Shown piece after piece: positions 1 through 7,512 of a DNA stretch of 24,589 bases. Numbering within the stretch: the first letter of the stretch is position 1; the number at the start of each line of letters is the position of its first letter. The notes under the pieces are model-generated. The model did not search any database. It was not told the DNA's origin and saw nothing but the letters and a program-made list of their open reading frames with translations. The DNA lies in the IMG/VR virus record IMGVR_UViG_3300030451_004353, positions 1 through 24,589 of that record; one strand, written 5' to 3'. The position numbers and the translations under genes are program-made. This stretch comes from a virus.

Positions 1-115
1 CAACAGGATAGCCCTGGGTTGACTTTCTCGCTAATGATTGGAAGTCTCCGAACAGTTCATCAAAGATGCTGCGTCCGAGAAGACTAGGTGTATTATATCG
101 TGCTAAATTGCTCAT
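1..115 (-). CDS. Small heat-shock protein (Hsp20-like), N-terminal part only
   Basis: Only the first 38 codons are present; the gene runs off the left edge of the window. It begins with ATG, preceded at 7 nt by a strong GGAGG ribosome binding site. The translation starts MSNLARYNTPSLLGRSIFDE and continues through LFGDF to end at GYPV. A short N-terminal arm with a GRSIFDELFGDF-type segment followed by a GYP(V) stretch is typical of phage and bacterial Hsp20 proteins, where the alpha-crystallin domain starts next. Hsp20 proteins are ATP-independent holdases that keep unfolded proteins soluble, and they are common in marine T4-like phages. The alpha-crystallin domain lies outside the window, so the call rests on the N-terminal arm alone. 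It is the last gene of the minus-strand series, 189 nt downstream of the preceding gene. Confidence 0.6.
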   Translation of the reverse strand, partial: MSNLARYNTPSLLGRSIFDELFGDFQSLARKSTQGYPV

Positions 116-148
116 GTTATTTCCTCCTATAATAAGCAAGGTTGTTTG

Positions 149-167
149 TGACCCCCGAAGGCAGTCA
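149..167 (-). other. Hairpin with UUCG loop upstream of the Hsp20-like gene
   Basis: On the coding strand TGACTGCC is followed by TTCG and a G-rich arm ending in GTCA. TGAC/GTCA and CC/GG pair around a UUCG loop, with one wobble and one bulged G. It lies about 35 nt before the Hsp20-like start codon. No T-run follows, so it is not a typical intrinsic terminator. It could be an RNA-stability or processing element of the leader. Confidence 0.35.
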
Positions 168-224
168 AGATTGCAAGCACCGCACAGCCACTTGCTATCT
201 AACATAAGTATATATTATTTTTTG

Positions 225-241
225 GTTTTGTCTAACAAAAC
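225..241. repeat. Perfect 7-bp inverted repeat, 3-nt spacer
   Basis: GTTTTGT and ACAAAAC flank CTA. It sits in the 189-nt gap between the 144-residue protein and the Hsp20-like gene. It is AT-rich and not followed by a T-run on the coding strand, so it looks more like a small operator than a terminator. The function is unknown. Confidence 0.35.
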
Positions 242-304
242 AAGGGAAAAATACACAGGAGCGTATAAAATCGCTACCACAAGGTCAAAATACTTAGTAA
301 GCAC

Positions 305-739
305 TTATTCCTCTACTGGTTCGTCTTCAATTTTGAAGATCTTGTTGACCTCTACTGGATGGACTTTTAGTTCCTTTCCAGCAGTCAGTAGAATGGAGTT
401 CTCGTATTGTGTCCAGTCTAGTTTTAGGTCTTTTCCTGTTTTCCCTTCGTGCTGGGAGGCCACAGCAGCATTGAGGGCGTTGATTGTGTAGAGGGTGTTG
501 GTCTGCTTCTTGCGATGCATACGCATTGTGAAAAGACGTGGGTTAAAGGGCTTACCCTTCTCTACAACAGCGTTGTAGGTGATAATCTTCTTTTCAGGGT
601 TTTCGGTGTCCTGTAGCAAGAAAATGAGATTGTTGGTAATCTCAATATTATTGACTATGAACTCAACTTCTTCTTGTATCTTTTGCTCGTCGTCTGTTAT
701 AATAAACGATGCTAGCAAAACTCCACGTCTGTTCGTCAT
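305..739 (-). CDS. Conserved hypothetical protein, 144 residues
   Basis: I do not recognise a named function. The protein begins MTNRRGVLLASFIITDDEQ and has a mixed alpha/beta look. It carries an NTLYTINALN segment near residues 81-90 preceded by a basic MHRKK, and an acidic C-terminus (EDEPVEE). No signal peptide or membrane segment is visible. The ATG is preceded at 11 nt by AGAGGA. A 57-nt gap with a variant late-promoter motif (ACTATATATT at 771-780) separates it from the tubulin-like gene upstream, so it may have its own transcript as well as read-through. From memory of related phages I believe similar small proteins occur in other marine T4-like phages; no search was possible. Confidence 0.75.
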   Translation of the reverse strand: MTNRRGVLLASFIITDDEQKIQEEVEFIVNNIEITNNLIFLLQDTENPEKKIITYNAVVEKGKPFNPRLFTMRMHRKKQTNTLYTINALNAAVASQHEGKTGKDLKLDWTQYENSILLTAGKELKVHPVEVNKIFKIEDEPVEE

Positions 740-770
740 TTAGGGGCAATTCCTCTAGTTTCTATGGTCT

Positions 771-780
771 AATATATAGT
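771..780 (-). promoter_or_regulatory. Variant late-promoter-like motif ACTATATATT
   Basis: This is a 9/10 match to the recurrent coding-strand motif ACTATTTATT. It lies 31 nt upstream of the ATG of the 144-residue protein, in a 57-nt intergenic gap. It is weaker evidence than the exact copies because AT-rich sequence alone can give such a match. Confidence 0.4.
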
Positions 781-796
781 GTTTAAGAAGTTGTTT

Positions 797-1654
797 TTAC
801 TTGCCCGCAAAGTCCTGAATTTTGGAGGAATATGCGACGCATAACACTATCATAGCCTCTAGAGTTGTTTCATAGACTGAAAAACTGGTGGAGACGTCTT
901 CGGTCTTATAACTTTTGACGTGCTCTTTAATACGCTTGACGAGAGTGGTGTCTTCGGCGAGTTCCTGTTGTGGAACTCCGTAGAAAAAGTGAATGTCCTT
1001 AACCTCTTCCAACGGGAACAAAAGATTGATGTCTTTATTCTCTTCTTCTAGAGAAGATACGCCATAAGCCACAACACGAGCAATATCGGGCGGACTGATT
1101 GGATTAGCCAAAACTGGCTTTGTATGTTTAAAGAAGTTTATCATTGCCACAACATAAGAAATAAAATATGAAATGGTTTTTTCATATTCATTAATTGGGA
1201 CGTGACCTGCCAGTTCCTCTACCTTGAGCTTGTCTACCAAAAAGATATTTTCAAACTTCCCTGAGCGAGCATATTCTTGCAGTACATTAAATGCTATTCT
1301 ATCGTCCCGTTTTTGCACCTCTGAAATCATTTGCCTGTCGGGGCAAATATAAAGAACGTTTAATTTTGTATCTTTTACTGTTTCCAGAACCTTTAAGGTG
1401 GCTCCAGAAATAGGATCTCCGCCCTCAACAACTAAAAGTACTTCGTCCCCTTTCTTAATCGATCGAAGATAGACGCCTACCTCATCAGTATCAACATTTG
1501 CCTCAAAAGAGGCCATATCACCATGTTCGCCGATAGACAAACTTCCACGCTCGTCAATATCGCCGTCAATTTTGTAAATTCTGTATTCTGGGTAGGCTGT
1601 TAGTTCCTCTGCGATAGCACAGCCAAGTTTCCCTAGACCAATAACTTTATCCAA
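797..1654 (-). CDS. Tubulin/FtsZ-superfamily-like protein
   Basis: The 285 residues align by eye with FtsZ along their whole length. A GLGKLG nucleotide-loop-like motif (6-11) follows the first strand, VIG. A strand DEVLLVVEGG leads into GGDPISG (78-84), where FtsZ has GGGTGTG. LNVLYICPD (98-106) matches the FtsZ strand TVAVVTKPF. FENIFLVDKLKVEEL matches DSLITIPNDKLLKVL. NPISPPDIARVV (184-195) sits where FtsZ has the catalytic NVDFADVRTVM. The end, FFYGVPQQEL to MIVLCVAYSS, matches the FtsZ C-terminal domain. The glycine-rich phosphate loop is degenerate, so GTP hydrolysis is uncertain. There is no C-terminal tail. It starts at TTG with AAGGAT 7 nt upstream and overlaps the polymerase gene by 8 nt, implying coupled translation. 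The alternative, an NAD-binding Rossmann protein, explains only the first motif. Confidence 0.65.
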   Translation of the reverse strand: MDKVIGLGKLGCAIAEELTAYPEYRIYKIDGDIDERGSLSIGEHGDMASFEANVDTDEVGVYLRSIKKGDEVLLVVEGGDPISGATLKVLETVKDTKLNVLYICPDRQMISEVQKRDDRIAFNVLQEYARSGKFENIFLVDKLKVEELAGHVPINEYEKTISYFISYVVAMINFFKHTKPVLANPISPPDIARVVAYGVSSLEEENKDINLLFPLEEVKDIHFFYGVPQQELAEDTTLVKRIKEHVKSYKTEDVSTSFSVYETTLEAMIVLCVAYSSKIQDFAGK

Positions 1655-2867
1655 GTCGTATATCCTTCATAGAACCGAGAGTTTTACCTCTTTTTATGTT
1701 TACCCTGAATTTGCCGAAATTCGTAGAGCCCATAAGTGCAACCATTGATTTAAGTAGGTTCGCATCCTCGTTTTTCATATCAATCACAATAGCATCGTGG
1801 ATTAGGAAAGCGATGTGTGAGCCTTGTGATTGTTTCCGTAGAAGATACTCTATCTTTAGAGCCTGCTTTAGAGTGAGTTCTGCGGCGGTTGATTGGACCA
1901 AGTAGTTCAGGGCGTGGTGTTCGCTTGTATCGGGTATTTGCTTTTTAAACGGCGTTCTAACTGTTGCTCCGTCCCAATATTCTTTGAGTAGTCGGTCCTT
2001 TTCGTAGAACTCCGCTAGTTTGGTCATTTCTTGCTGGTCAGCGGCTGTTTTTGAGCCGTACAACCAAGCGAAAAAGGCAACCTTGGCTTGATCACGGGTG
2101 TTGATTTTTGTAAAGATTTCCTGAAGGTGGAAATCGTGTACATCGCCCTCTGGCTGCTCCTTGCCGAGAAGACCGAGCAAAGTGCGAACTTCTGCTCCGT
2201 TGAAATCTAGTTCTACAAAGCAGTCATTCTGTGGTTTAACCGCTGAACGGAACTCTTTGCTCATCGTTAGGATTGGGAAGCTTCCCTTTTTGGTTGTGAG
2301 CCTGCCTGTTTTCGTGCCAAACTGATTATAGCGAACATATGGAGCCGCTGACAAGATGTTCTTGGCATGGTTCTTTAGTTTTGGGCTCTGTAGGTAAGCC
2401 GATACTCGCTGGACGTCTATGCTGACCTTCTGGTTGCTTATATCTTCTAGCATCATAGATACGTGCTTGTAGAACTCATACCTTTCGGGCTTTTGTACGT
2501 TCTTGGCGACGTATTCAGTTATTTTATTTTTTACCTCGCAAAATTCAACTAGGAACCTTTCGGGCACTAAGTCAAAAAAGCAGTTCTCGTAGGTATCCAC
2601 TTGGGAAATGCTCAAAGAGCGCCTGAAAGCCATAATCTTCTTGGATACGTCTTCCCAGTCGTCCTTTAGGTATTCTGGGATTGCGTCCCCAATCTTGCCG
2701 CCCTCAAGATACAGCGAAATATACTCAATATCGAGGTCTCGCAGGTAAGGAGCGTATTTCCAAGTTTGGGTGAGTTCTGGTGGGAAGCCTTCAGGGTCGA
2801 AGATTAGCTGATTATCAGCGTAAATGCCGACGCACTCGGTTTTATCATCAAGAGTTTGGAATAACAA
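1647..2867 (-). CDS. Short family A DNA polymerase, polymerase domain only
   Basis: The 406 residues carry the family A (Pol I) palm and fingers motifs. TGRL is at 187-190. Motif A is DFNGAEVR with D221, E226 and R228. Motif B is R258, K262, F266, Y270 and G271, with the same spacing as R754/K758/F762/Y766/G767 of E. coli Pol I. QSTAAE is at 325-330 and motif C is HDA at 357-359. Catalytic aspartates D221 and D358 are present, but the usual HDE glutamate is alanine. No DEDD-type 3'-5' exonuclease motifs or 5' nuclease domain fit in the short N-terminus. It should add nucleotides to a DNA primer in the cytoplasm; whether it is the replicase or an accessory enzyme cannot be told here. The start is TTG, with GAGG 5 nt upstream and no nearby ATG at the right place. 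It follows a virion gene by 10 nt. Confidence 0.85.
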   Translation of the reverse strand: MLFQTLDDKTECVGIYADNQLIFDPEGFPPELTQTWKYAPYLRDLDIEYISLYLEGGKIGDAIPEYLKDDWEDVSKKIMAFRRSLSISQVDTYENCFFDLVPERFLVEFCEVKNKITEYVAKNVQKPERYEFYKHVSMMLEDISNQKVSIDVQRVSAYLQSPKLKNHAKNILSAAPYVRYNQFGTKTGRLTTKKGSFPILTMSKEFRSAVKPQNDCFVELDFNGAEVRTLLGLLGKEQPEGDVHDFHLQEIFTKINTRDQAKVAFFAWLYGSKTAADQQEMTKLAEFYEKDRLLKEYWDGATVRTPFKKQIPDTSEHHALNYLVQSTAAELTLKQALKIEYLLRKQSQGSHIAFLIHDAIVIDMKNEDANLLKSMVALMGSTNFGKFRVNIKRGKTLGSMKDIRLG

Positions 2868-2877
2868 CTTAGCCTCA

Positions 2878-4386
2878 CTAGGAGTTTAATATATCACCAA
2901 CAAAGTCTATCGTTAATGGATCAGTATCGGCTGGTCCTAAAAAATCATCTTGAATAACTTGAAGTGCCAACAAGTAAGCTGCCTCAGGATTATTTCGGGA
3001 TTTTATGTTATAAACATCCATGGCCTGCTGAATTTCGTACTTTCTTCTTTGAATTGGGATCTGGTATTGCCTCTCCAATAACCTAATGACATAGAAGGTC
3101 TTCAATTTCCATCGATAGCTGTATAGCTGATTAAATTCTTCTTTTGTAATTTGACTTCTCTGCACGGTCCTGCTATAGGGAGGACAATCATCTGTAAAAG
3201 ATCCAAGCTTTTGTACCAAAATAGTTGGCTTTTGAGAAATATAAAAATTATAAAAATCTAACAAATATTGTTCAAAGATTTGCATATCTGAAGACCATGT
3301 TTCGGAGTAATCCCGCTCAAACATTGCCACAAATGCACTTCTTTGGTCCTGGGTGTTAAATATAGGCTCCCATCCGCCGCCGGCGGAGGTCTTGTATCTT
3401 TTATACCCAGGCTCATTTCTTATCTCATCGTTAGCATCAAGATATTTAAAGAAAGACACATGCCTCACAACGTCCTCAAGTCCTGGTATCTGGGAAAAGC
3501 CATACGCTCTTGGGGGAAGTTCCACATCTCCAACAAATGGCTCACACACATAGCTCACATTGTCCCTAACATTGAATCCCTCGATAGGTACCCCCAACAT
3601 ATATTCCAACATCGCTGGGTTTCTCAGGTCAGCCACAAGTCTCCATGGAATATTCTTATCTATGGAAAAACCATACTGTGAAGCTATGTTTGCGACGAGG
3701 GCAAAATTAGCATCACCAAACTTATACGCCTTATTGAAATCATCGTCATAATCATCTGAAGAAAGCTCTATCACAAGCCCAGATGCGTACAGTGGGGTCT
3801 TTTGGCTCTCCACTATGCCACTTAATGTAACGGGACCAGCCTTAAGAAGAGAATCTTCTACAAACTCTCCTATTAAATCGATAAAGTTATCAATATTTCT
3901 TAATCTTTCGTCATTCCCATTAGAACTCATAAAGTCTGTGAAAAACGCAGGATATACCGTTGCCCTCATATAATCATCATAAAACGCTGATATTGGTGTC
4001 CATGCCTTGACCGCAAAGGGCTTTGCCCATGGGCTATCACGATAGATGATATTATTATCTGCTAGTTCTTTTAACTTAAGAGCAAAATCATACCAAGCAT
4101 CAACTACAAAATCTATTGCATATAAAGACTCCGACTCTTCCTCTACAAAGGGTAATGATTTTAATCGCCTTGTGTTTGGAAGAACAGAGTATCCTTTATG
4201 ATTTATAGTTCCGTAGAACCTATCTGTAGTCCAAGTCTTTATGAAGTTATTAGCCATGAAATCAGGAAAAACATAATTATCATATCTTTCCCTTTCTTGA
4301 AACACCCTCTTCGAATTAAGAGAGTTAGACCCATACGAATACAAAGAAGGATTTGTTGAGGGGTCTATCTTTTGCTGGCGAGACAT
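2878..4386 (-). CDS. Putative baseplate/tail structural protein, 502 residues, function unknown
   Basis: I do not recognise a named family. The protein is rich in aromatic residues (Tyr, Phe, Trp) and has no signal peptide or membrane helix. A striking segment is YGFSIDKNIPWRLVADL near residues 235-251, followed by a short Met-rich helix. The C-terminal third is helical and charged. It starts 4 nt after the stop of the large hub-like gene and is followed after 10 nt by the polymerase gene. Lying at the end of a run of baseplate genes (tube initiator, gp53, hub-like) makes a baseplate or virion role likely, but that is inference from position. Confidence 0.6.
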   Translation of the reverse strand: MSRQQKIDPSTNPSLYSYGSNSLNSKRVFQERERYDNYVFPDFMANNFIKTWTTDRFYGTINHKGYSVLPNTRRLKSLPFVEEESESLYAIDFVVDAWYDFALKLKELADNNIIYRDSPWAKPFAVKAWTPISAFYDDYMRATVYPAFFTDFMSSNGNDERLRNIDNFIDLIGEFVEDSLLKAGPVTLSGIVESQKTPLYASGLVIELSSDDYDDDFNKAYKFGDANFALVANIASQYGFSIDKNIPWRLVADLRNPAMLEYMLGVPIEGFNVRDNVSYVCEPFVGDVELPPRAYGFSQIPGLEDVVRHVSFFKYLDANDEIRNEPGYKRYKTSAGGGWEPIFNTQDQRSAFVAMFERDYSETWSSDMQIFEQYLLDFYNFYISQKPTILVQKLGSFTDDCPPYSRTVQRSQITKEEFNQLYSYRWKLKTFYVIRLLERQYQIPIQRRKYEIQQAMDVYNIKSRNNPEAAYLLALQVIQDDFLGPADTDPLTIDFVGDILNS

Positions 4387-4390
4387 TTAC

Positions 4391-7168
4391 CTACCCCCTT
4401 CGTCTTGTTTTGTCTGGTGTTACTCTTAGTTCGAAAACACAATCAAGGTTTGTTTCGTAACCACGATTAGATATTTGGTGAGTAGATCTGATAACTCTAT
4501 AATAACCACCTATTCCAAGAACTGGTCCAGCGAAACTGCCAAGCGATGGTCGGCTATCAATAAATATCAAATCACCGTTTTTATGCAGCGTATTTCCATA
4601 TAAAGTTAGCGTTACGTTCTGCGGGAGAAATAAGGCTTGAATTTTATCGTCGAGATTGTTTGACTCTATCAACATTTCCTGGAAATAGCGTGTATCTTGT
4701 CGTGAGAAATTATAAGTCTTAGCCAAGCCACGATCAGATCCTATAACATAGTGGTATATTCCCTCAGCTTCGTCTTTTTCCCTATCACCAACTCGTCCTT
4801 TATGGGAGGTGTTGGTCTCAAAGATTGGATAAAAATGTTGAAATTTTAGCCCTGCATTCGCAAGGGGATTTTCTTGAGATTTTCCTATTTTCTCCAAATC
4901 CCCCTTGTCGAGCAAGAATCCTAGATCACGGGTACTAAAACGATCACCACTCACAACTGTATAATCAAAAGCAATCCTATCATAAATCTTTGGATCTTGA
5001 TTTACAATGCGAGCAGTGGCCTTTAACATGTCATTCATAAAATACCTAAATGGGAAGGACTTTATTCTTCTCGACACAATACGATTGTAGAAAAATTGCC
5101 CAAAGTTATCAACCGTTATCGGGATATCATATATTGAGTGATTTTGCTCCAGCCTACTTGTGTTTCCTAGTATCAAGCTTATGTCTTCTCTTAGTCCAGA
5201 TGTTCTCATTGCATTCTTTAGGATATCTCCTAAGCGCATATAATATACCACGGTGTCCTTCTGTGGGTCAACGTTGCTTGCCTCTTCAGATCCCACTGGT
5301 TTCAAGATCTTGTTCTTGATTCTTTGCGAGTCTCTTTTAAGAAGTTCTTTCACAGGGTCAAACTTAACTTTTAGCTTTCCAACCTCATCTTTGCTGATAA
5401 CTGCCTTATGTACATACTCTGATCTTATCAAATTATCTAAGAATCTTGAATATATATCCCTAAGTCTAATAGTTTCTGCCCTTTCATACAAAAGTGTAAG
5501 CAACTGTCCTCGGAGGCGCACAAGTGTAAACTCTGAAGATTCTTCATCTACTTGCTGTAGTTGTAGCAATTGCAACTCCAAAGATTGAAGTTCCTGTGCT
5601 GCCCTGAGTCCTGCCAATGTTACAGCGATAGTTTCTTGCCCAAGGGAGTTTGTTATTGTGCCGCCCTGAGTCTTTATAATTGACTGTAAATATGGCTCCT
5701 TAGATACACTCTGATCAACTGTTCGAGCTTCGCCCTCTTGCTTAGAGAGGCTTTCTTTAGTAGAGTTTCTAATGTCTAGTATATTGCCTTCTATTTGTAT
5801 AAAGCCATCAATTGCAACTTCTGTCTCTCTGTACAAAAATTCATTTTCATCATCTTCTAAATTATTTGAACCAAAAACATCTGAACTTGCAGTGGCAAGA
5901 TAATTGTCGCTAGAACCTAGGTATTTCAAGGATAGGGTTGTAGGACCCTCTTGTTGGAACTCTACGTTATAATCTGCCAAGTTTAAGAATATGGCCTTGT
6001 TAGTCGCATTTAAGCTTTCTATGAACGCTGCATATTCAGCATTGCTTTTAAACAGTCTGGCAAGTTGATCCTGGTTTCCACCTGGAACAGACCAACCCAC
6101 GACCACCTTTAATTGTCTAAATTCTTTTTTTCGAGCAGCTATAGTGGTCTTTTCTCTTAGTTTTTTTATCTTAACTTGATCGGAGGCTTTTTTACTTATC
6201 TCTTTTTTATATGTCTCGATGGTTTCAGAAAGTTTGAGGATTTTGTCTAGCCTCGGGTTCGAACCCTTATTTCTAGAAGATTCACCCTTTTTAATTGCCG
6301 AAGATGCTTTGTCTATTTCTTCCGCTAAGGCTACAGAACTCCCTGTCGGGAATAAGAATTGTAAATAATTTATGTTTGCTAACTCTGCTAGGGTTCCAAA
6401 ATATAATTCAAGCTCAGCCTCGATGATGAAATCACCCTCATGCTTATTGTAATAATTCCAAGTAAAAGATCTAATACCTGCGTCGGAACCCCTCTGTTCT
6501 CTAGGTTCTAATAAGGTATTTATGTCGCCATCGGATCTTAAGTTAGCTATCCTAGCGGCATATTCACCTGTAGTATAGTCACTGAAATATATTTCTCTCT
6601 CATTGCCGTCCTTGTCCACCATAAAAAACCTCAAAAGAGGAACCAACATTGCTAACTGCTGAGGGGTTGCATGGACGAAAGAGCTATATAAAGCCTTACC
6701 CTCTTTTATGGGACCCTTGTTCGACAAGAGGTTTATGTAAGACCCTTTCTGGAGGTTTATATCCTTAAGGCGGTGAATTTGCTCTTCAGACTCCTCTTCT
6801 GCATCGGTTTTTTCAAACTTTTGCTGAATTTGCCTTATTCTATCAAAAAGTGCCATCTGGACATCGTCTATATACTTTTGCTGCTCCTTGGATATTTGCT
6901 CATATACCTTACGGCGGCGCTGGTCTTGTTCTTTTTGGACCTGCTCTATAGAACGAACGGGCCCACTTTCACCAGCACTAAGAACTTGACTTTGGCGAGT
7001 AAAATATTCACCAGATAAATCACTTGCTTGCACTGGAGCAGATGGCTCTTGTTCTGCAAAAGCCCTATAGTTCTCAAATCTAGTATCTCGGTCTTCATCT
7101 CGGGCTTCACGCTCTCTCCTAAGGCGCTCTGCAACTCTTCGAATGTTATTATTACCGTAATAAGTCAT
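4391..7168 (-). CDS. Large baseplate protein, possibly hub (gp27-like), 925 residues
   Basis: The N-terminal 140 residues are highly charged and predicted helical or coiled coil. Two beta-rich blocks follow, one around GIRSFTWNYY...LELYFG and another around LKVVVGWSVP, which look like repeated tube- or hub-type folds. The last 50 residues (GIGGYYRVIRSTHQISNRGY, then ETNLDCVFEL) resemble the C-terminal strands of phage hub proteins such as T4 gp27 and P2 gpD, where a 'YxVxxxxHxI...YxTxLxxxxEL' pattern recurs. It would sit at the centre of the baseplate and connect tube to spike. The ATG overlaps the stop of the gp53-like gene (TAATG), giving tight translational coupling. It is far longer than gp27 (about 390 residues), so extra domains are present. 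The hub assignment is moderate; baseplate membership is better supported. Confidence 0.6.
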   Translation of the reverse strand: MTYYGNNNIRRVAERLRREREARDEDRDTRFENYRAFAEQEPSAPVQASDLSGEYFTRQSQVLSAGESGPVRSIEQVQKEQDQRRRKVYEQISKEQQKYIDDVQMALFDRIRQIQQKFEKTDAEEESEEQIHRLKDINLQKGSYINLLSNKGPIKEGKALYSSFVHATPQQLAMLVPLLRFFMVDKDGNEREIYFSDYTTGEYAARIANLRSDGDINTLLEPREQRGSDAGIRSFTWNYYNKHEGDFIIEAELELYFGTLAELANINYLQFLFPTGSSVALAEEIDKASSAIKKGESSRNKGSNPRLDKILKLSETIETYKKEISKKASDQVKIKKLREKTTIAARKKEFRQLKVVVGWSVPGGNQDQLARLFKSNAEYAAFIESLNATNKAIFLNLADYNVEFQQEGPTTLSLKYLGSSDNYLATASSDVFGSNNLEDDENEFLYRETEVAIDGFIQIEGNILDIRNSTKESLSKQEGEARTVDQSVSKEPYLQSIIKTQGGTITNSLGQETIAVTLAGLRAAQELQSLELQLLQLQQVDEESSEFTLVRLRGQLLTLLYERAETIRLRDIYSRFLDNLIRSEYVHKAVISKDEVGKLKVKFDPVKELLKRDSQRIKNKILKPVGSEEASNVDPQKDTVVYYMRLGDILKNAMRTSGLREDISLILGNTSRLEQNHSIYDIPITVDNFGQFFYNRIVSRRIKSFPFRYFMNDMLKATARIVNQDPKIYDRIAFDYTVVSGDRFSTRDLGFLLDKGDLEKIGKSQENPLANAGLKFQHFYPIFETNTSHKGRVGDREKDEAEGIYHYVIGSDRGLAKTYNFSRQDTRYFQEMLIESNNLDDKIQALFLPQNVTLTLYGNTLHKNGDLIFIDSRPSLGSFAGPVLGIGGYYRVIRSTHQISNRGYETNLDCVFELRVTPDKTRRRG

Positions 7169-7509
7169 TACCCAATGTATCCTAACACATCCTCTAGCGG
7201 CAATGGTATGAAAATAGTCTCTCCTACTGAAAACTCTGCTTCAGAAGCCTTTTTATTATACCAAGCAATTACCCACCAATATTTTGGTGAGCCATAATAT
7301 TTTGTAGAAAGATTATAGAGTTTGTCTGTCGAGGTCCAAACTATTGTCGCATTATTGAGAGAAGCAATTTCACTCGGGGTCGGGAATGCAATGCGAACCG
7401 TATCATACTGAACCATTTGTTGTATATCTCTGTCTTTAAAAAATACGTTTTTATAGTTCTTATCTTTATTCGTAAAAATTCTTCTTTTAGTATATCTTGA
7501 ATATGTCAT
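7168..7509 (-). CDS. 53: Baseplate wedge protein, gp53-like with LysM-type domain
   Basis: The 113-residue protein has a LysM-like C-terminal half. TIVWTSTDKLYNLSTKYYGS is followed by PKYWWVIAWYNK and ends in VGETIFIPLP. The pattern 'LYxLSxKYYGxPxYWWVIAxYN...GxxIxIP' is typical of T4 gp53 and small LysM tail proteins, which join baseplate wedges or clamp the hub. The start has GGAG 8 nt upstream and lies 3 nt after the preceding stop. The gene sits between the tube-initiator-like gene and the large hub-like gene, a usual place for LysM baseplate proteins in contractile tails. It is shorter than T4 gp53 (196 residues), so only the core is kept. Confidence 0.75.
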   Translation of the reverse strand: MTYSRYTKRRIFTNKDKNYKNVFFKDRDIQQMVQYDTVRIAFPTPSEIASLNNATIVWTSTDKLYNLSTKYYGSPKYWWVIAWYNKKASEAEFSVGETIFIPLPLEDVLGYIG

Positions 7510-7512
7510 TTT

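Noticed and set aside
225-241. Inverted repeat as an intrinsic terminator
   Set aside because: The stem is AT-rich, and the sequence following it on the coding strand is A-rich, not a T-run.
66-491. A 141-codon plus-strand open frame
   Set aside because: It overlaps two better-supported minus-strand genes (Hsp20-like and the 144-residue protein) and lacks a ribosome site and recognisable protein features.
797-1654. NAD-binding (TrkA-N/dehydrogenase) protein
   Set aside because: GLGKLG fits a Rossmann loop, but the rest of the chain follows FtsZ strands and loops through to the C-terminal domain.
1647-2867. Polymerase gene as a decayed fragment (pseudogene)
   Set aside because: The frame is intact with a ribosome site, and all polymerase motifs with both catalytic Asp residues are kept. 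The missing exonuclease is not by itself a sign of decay.
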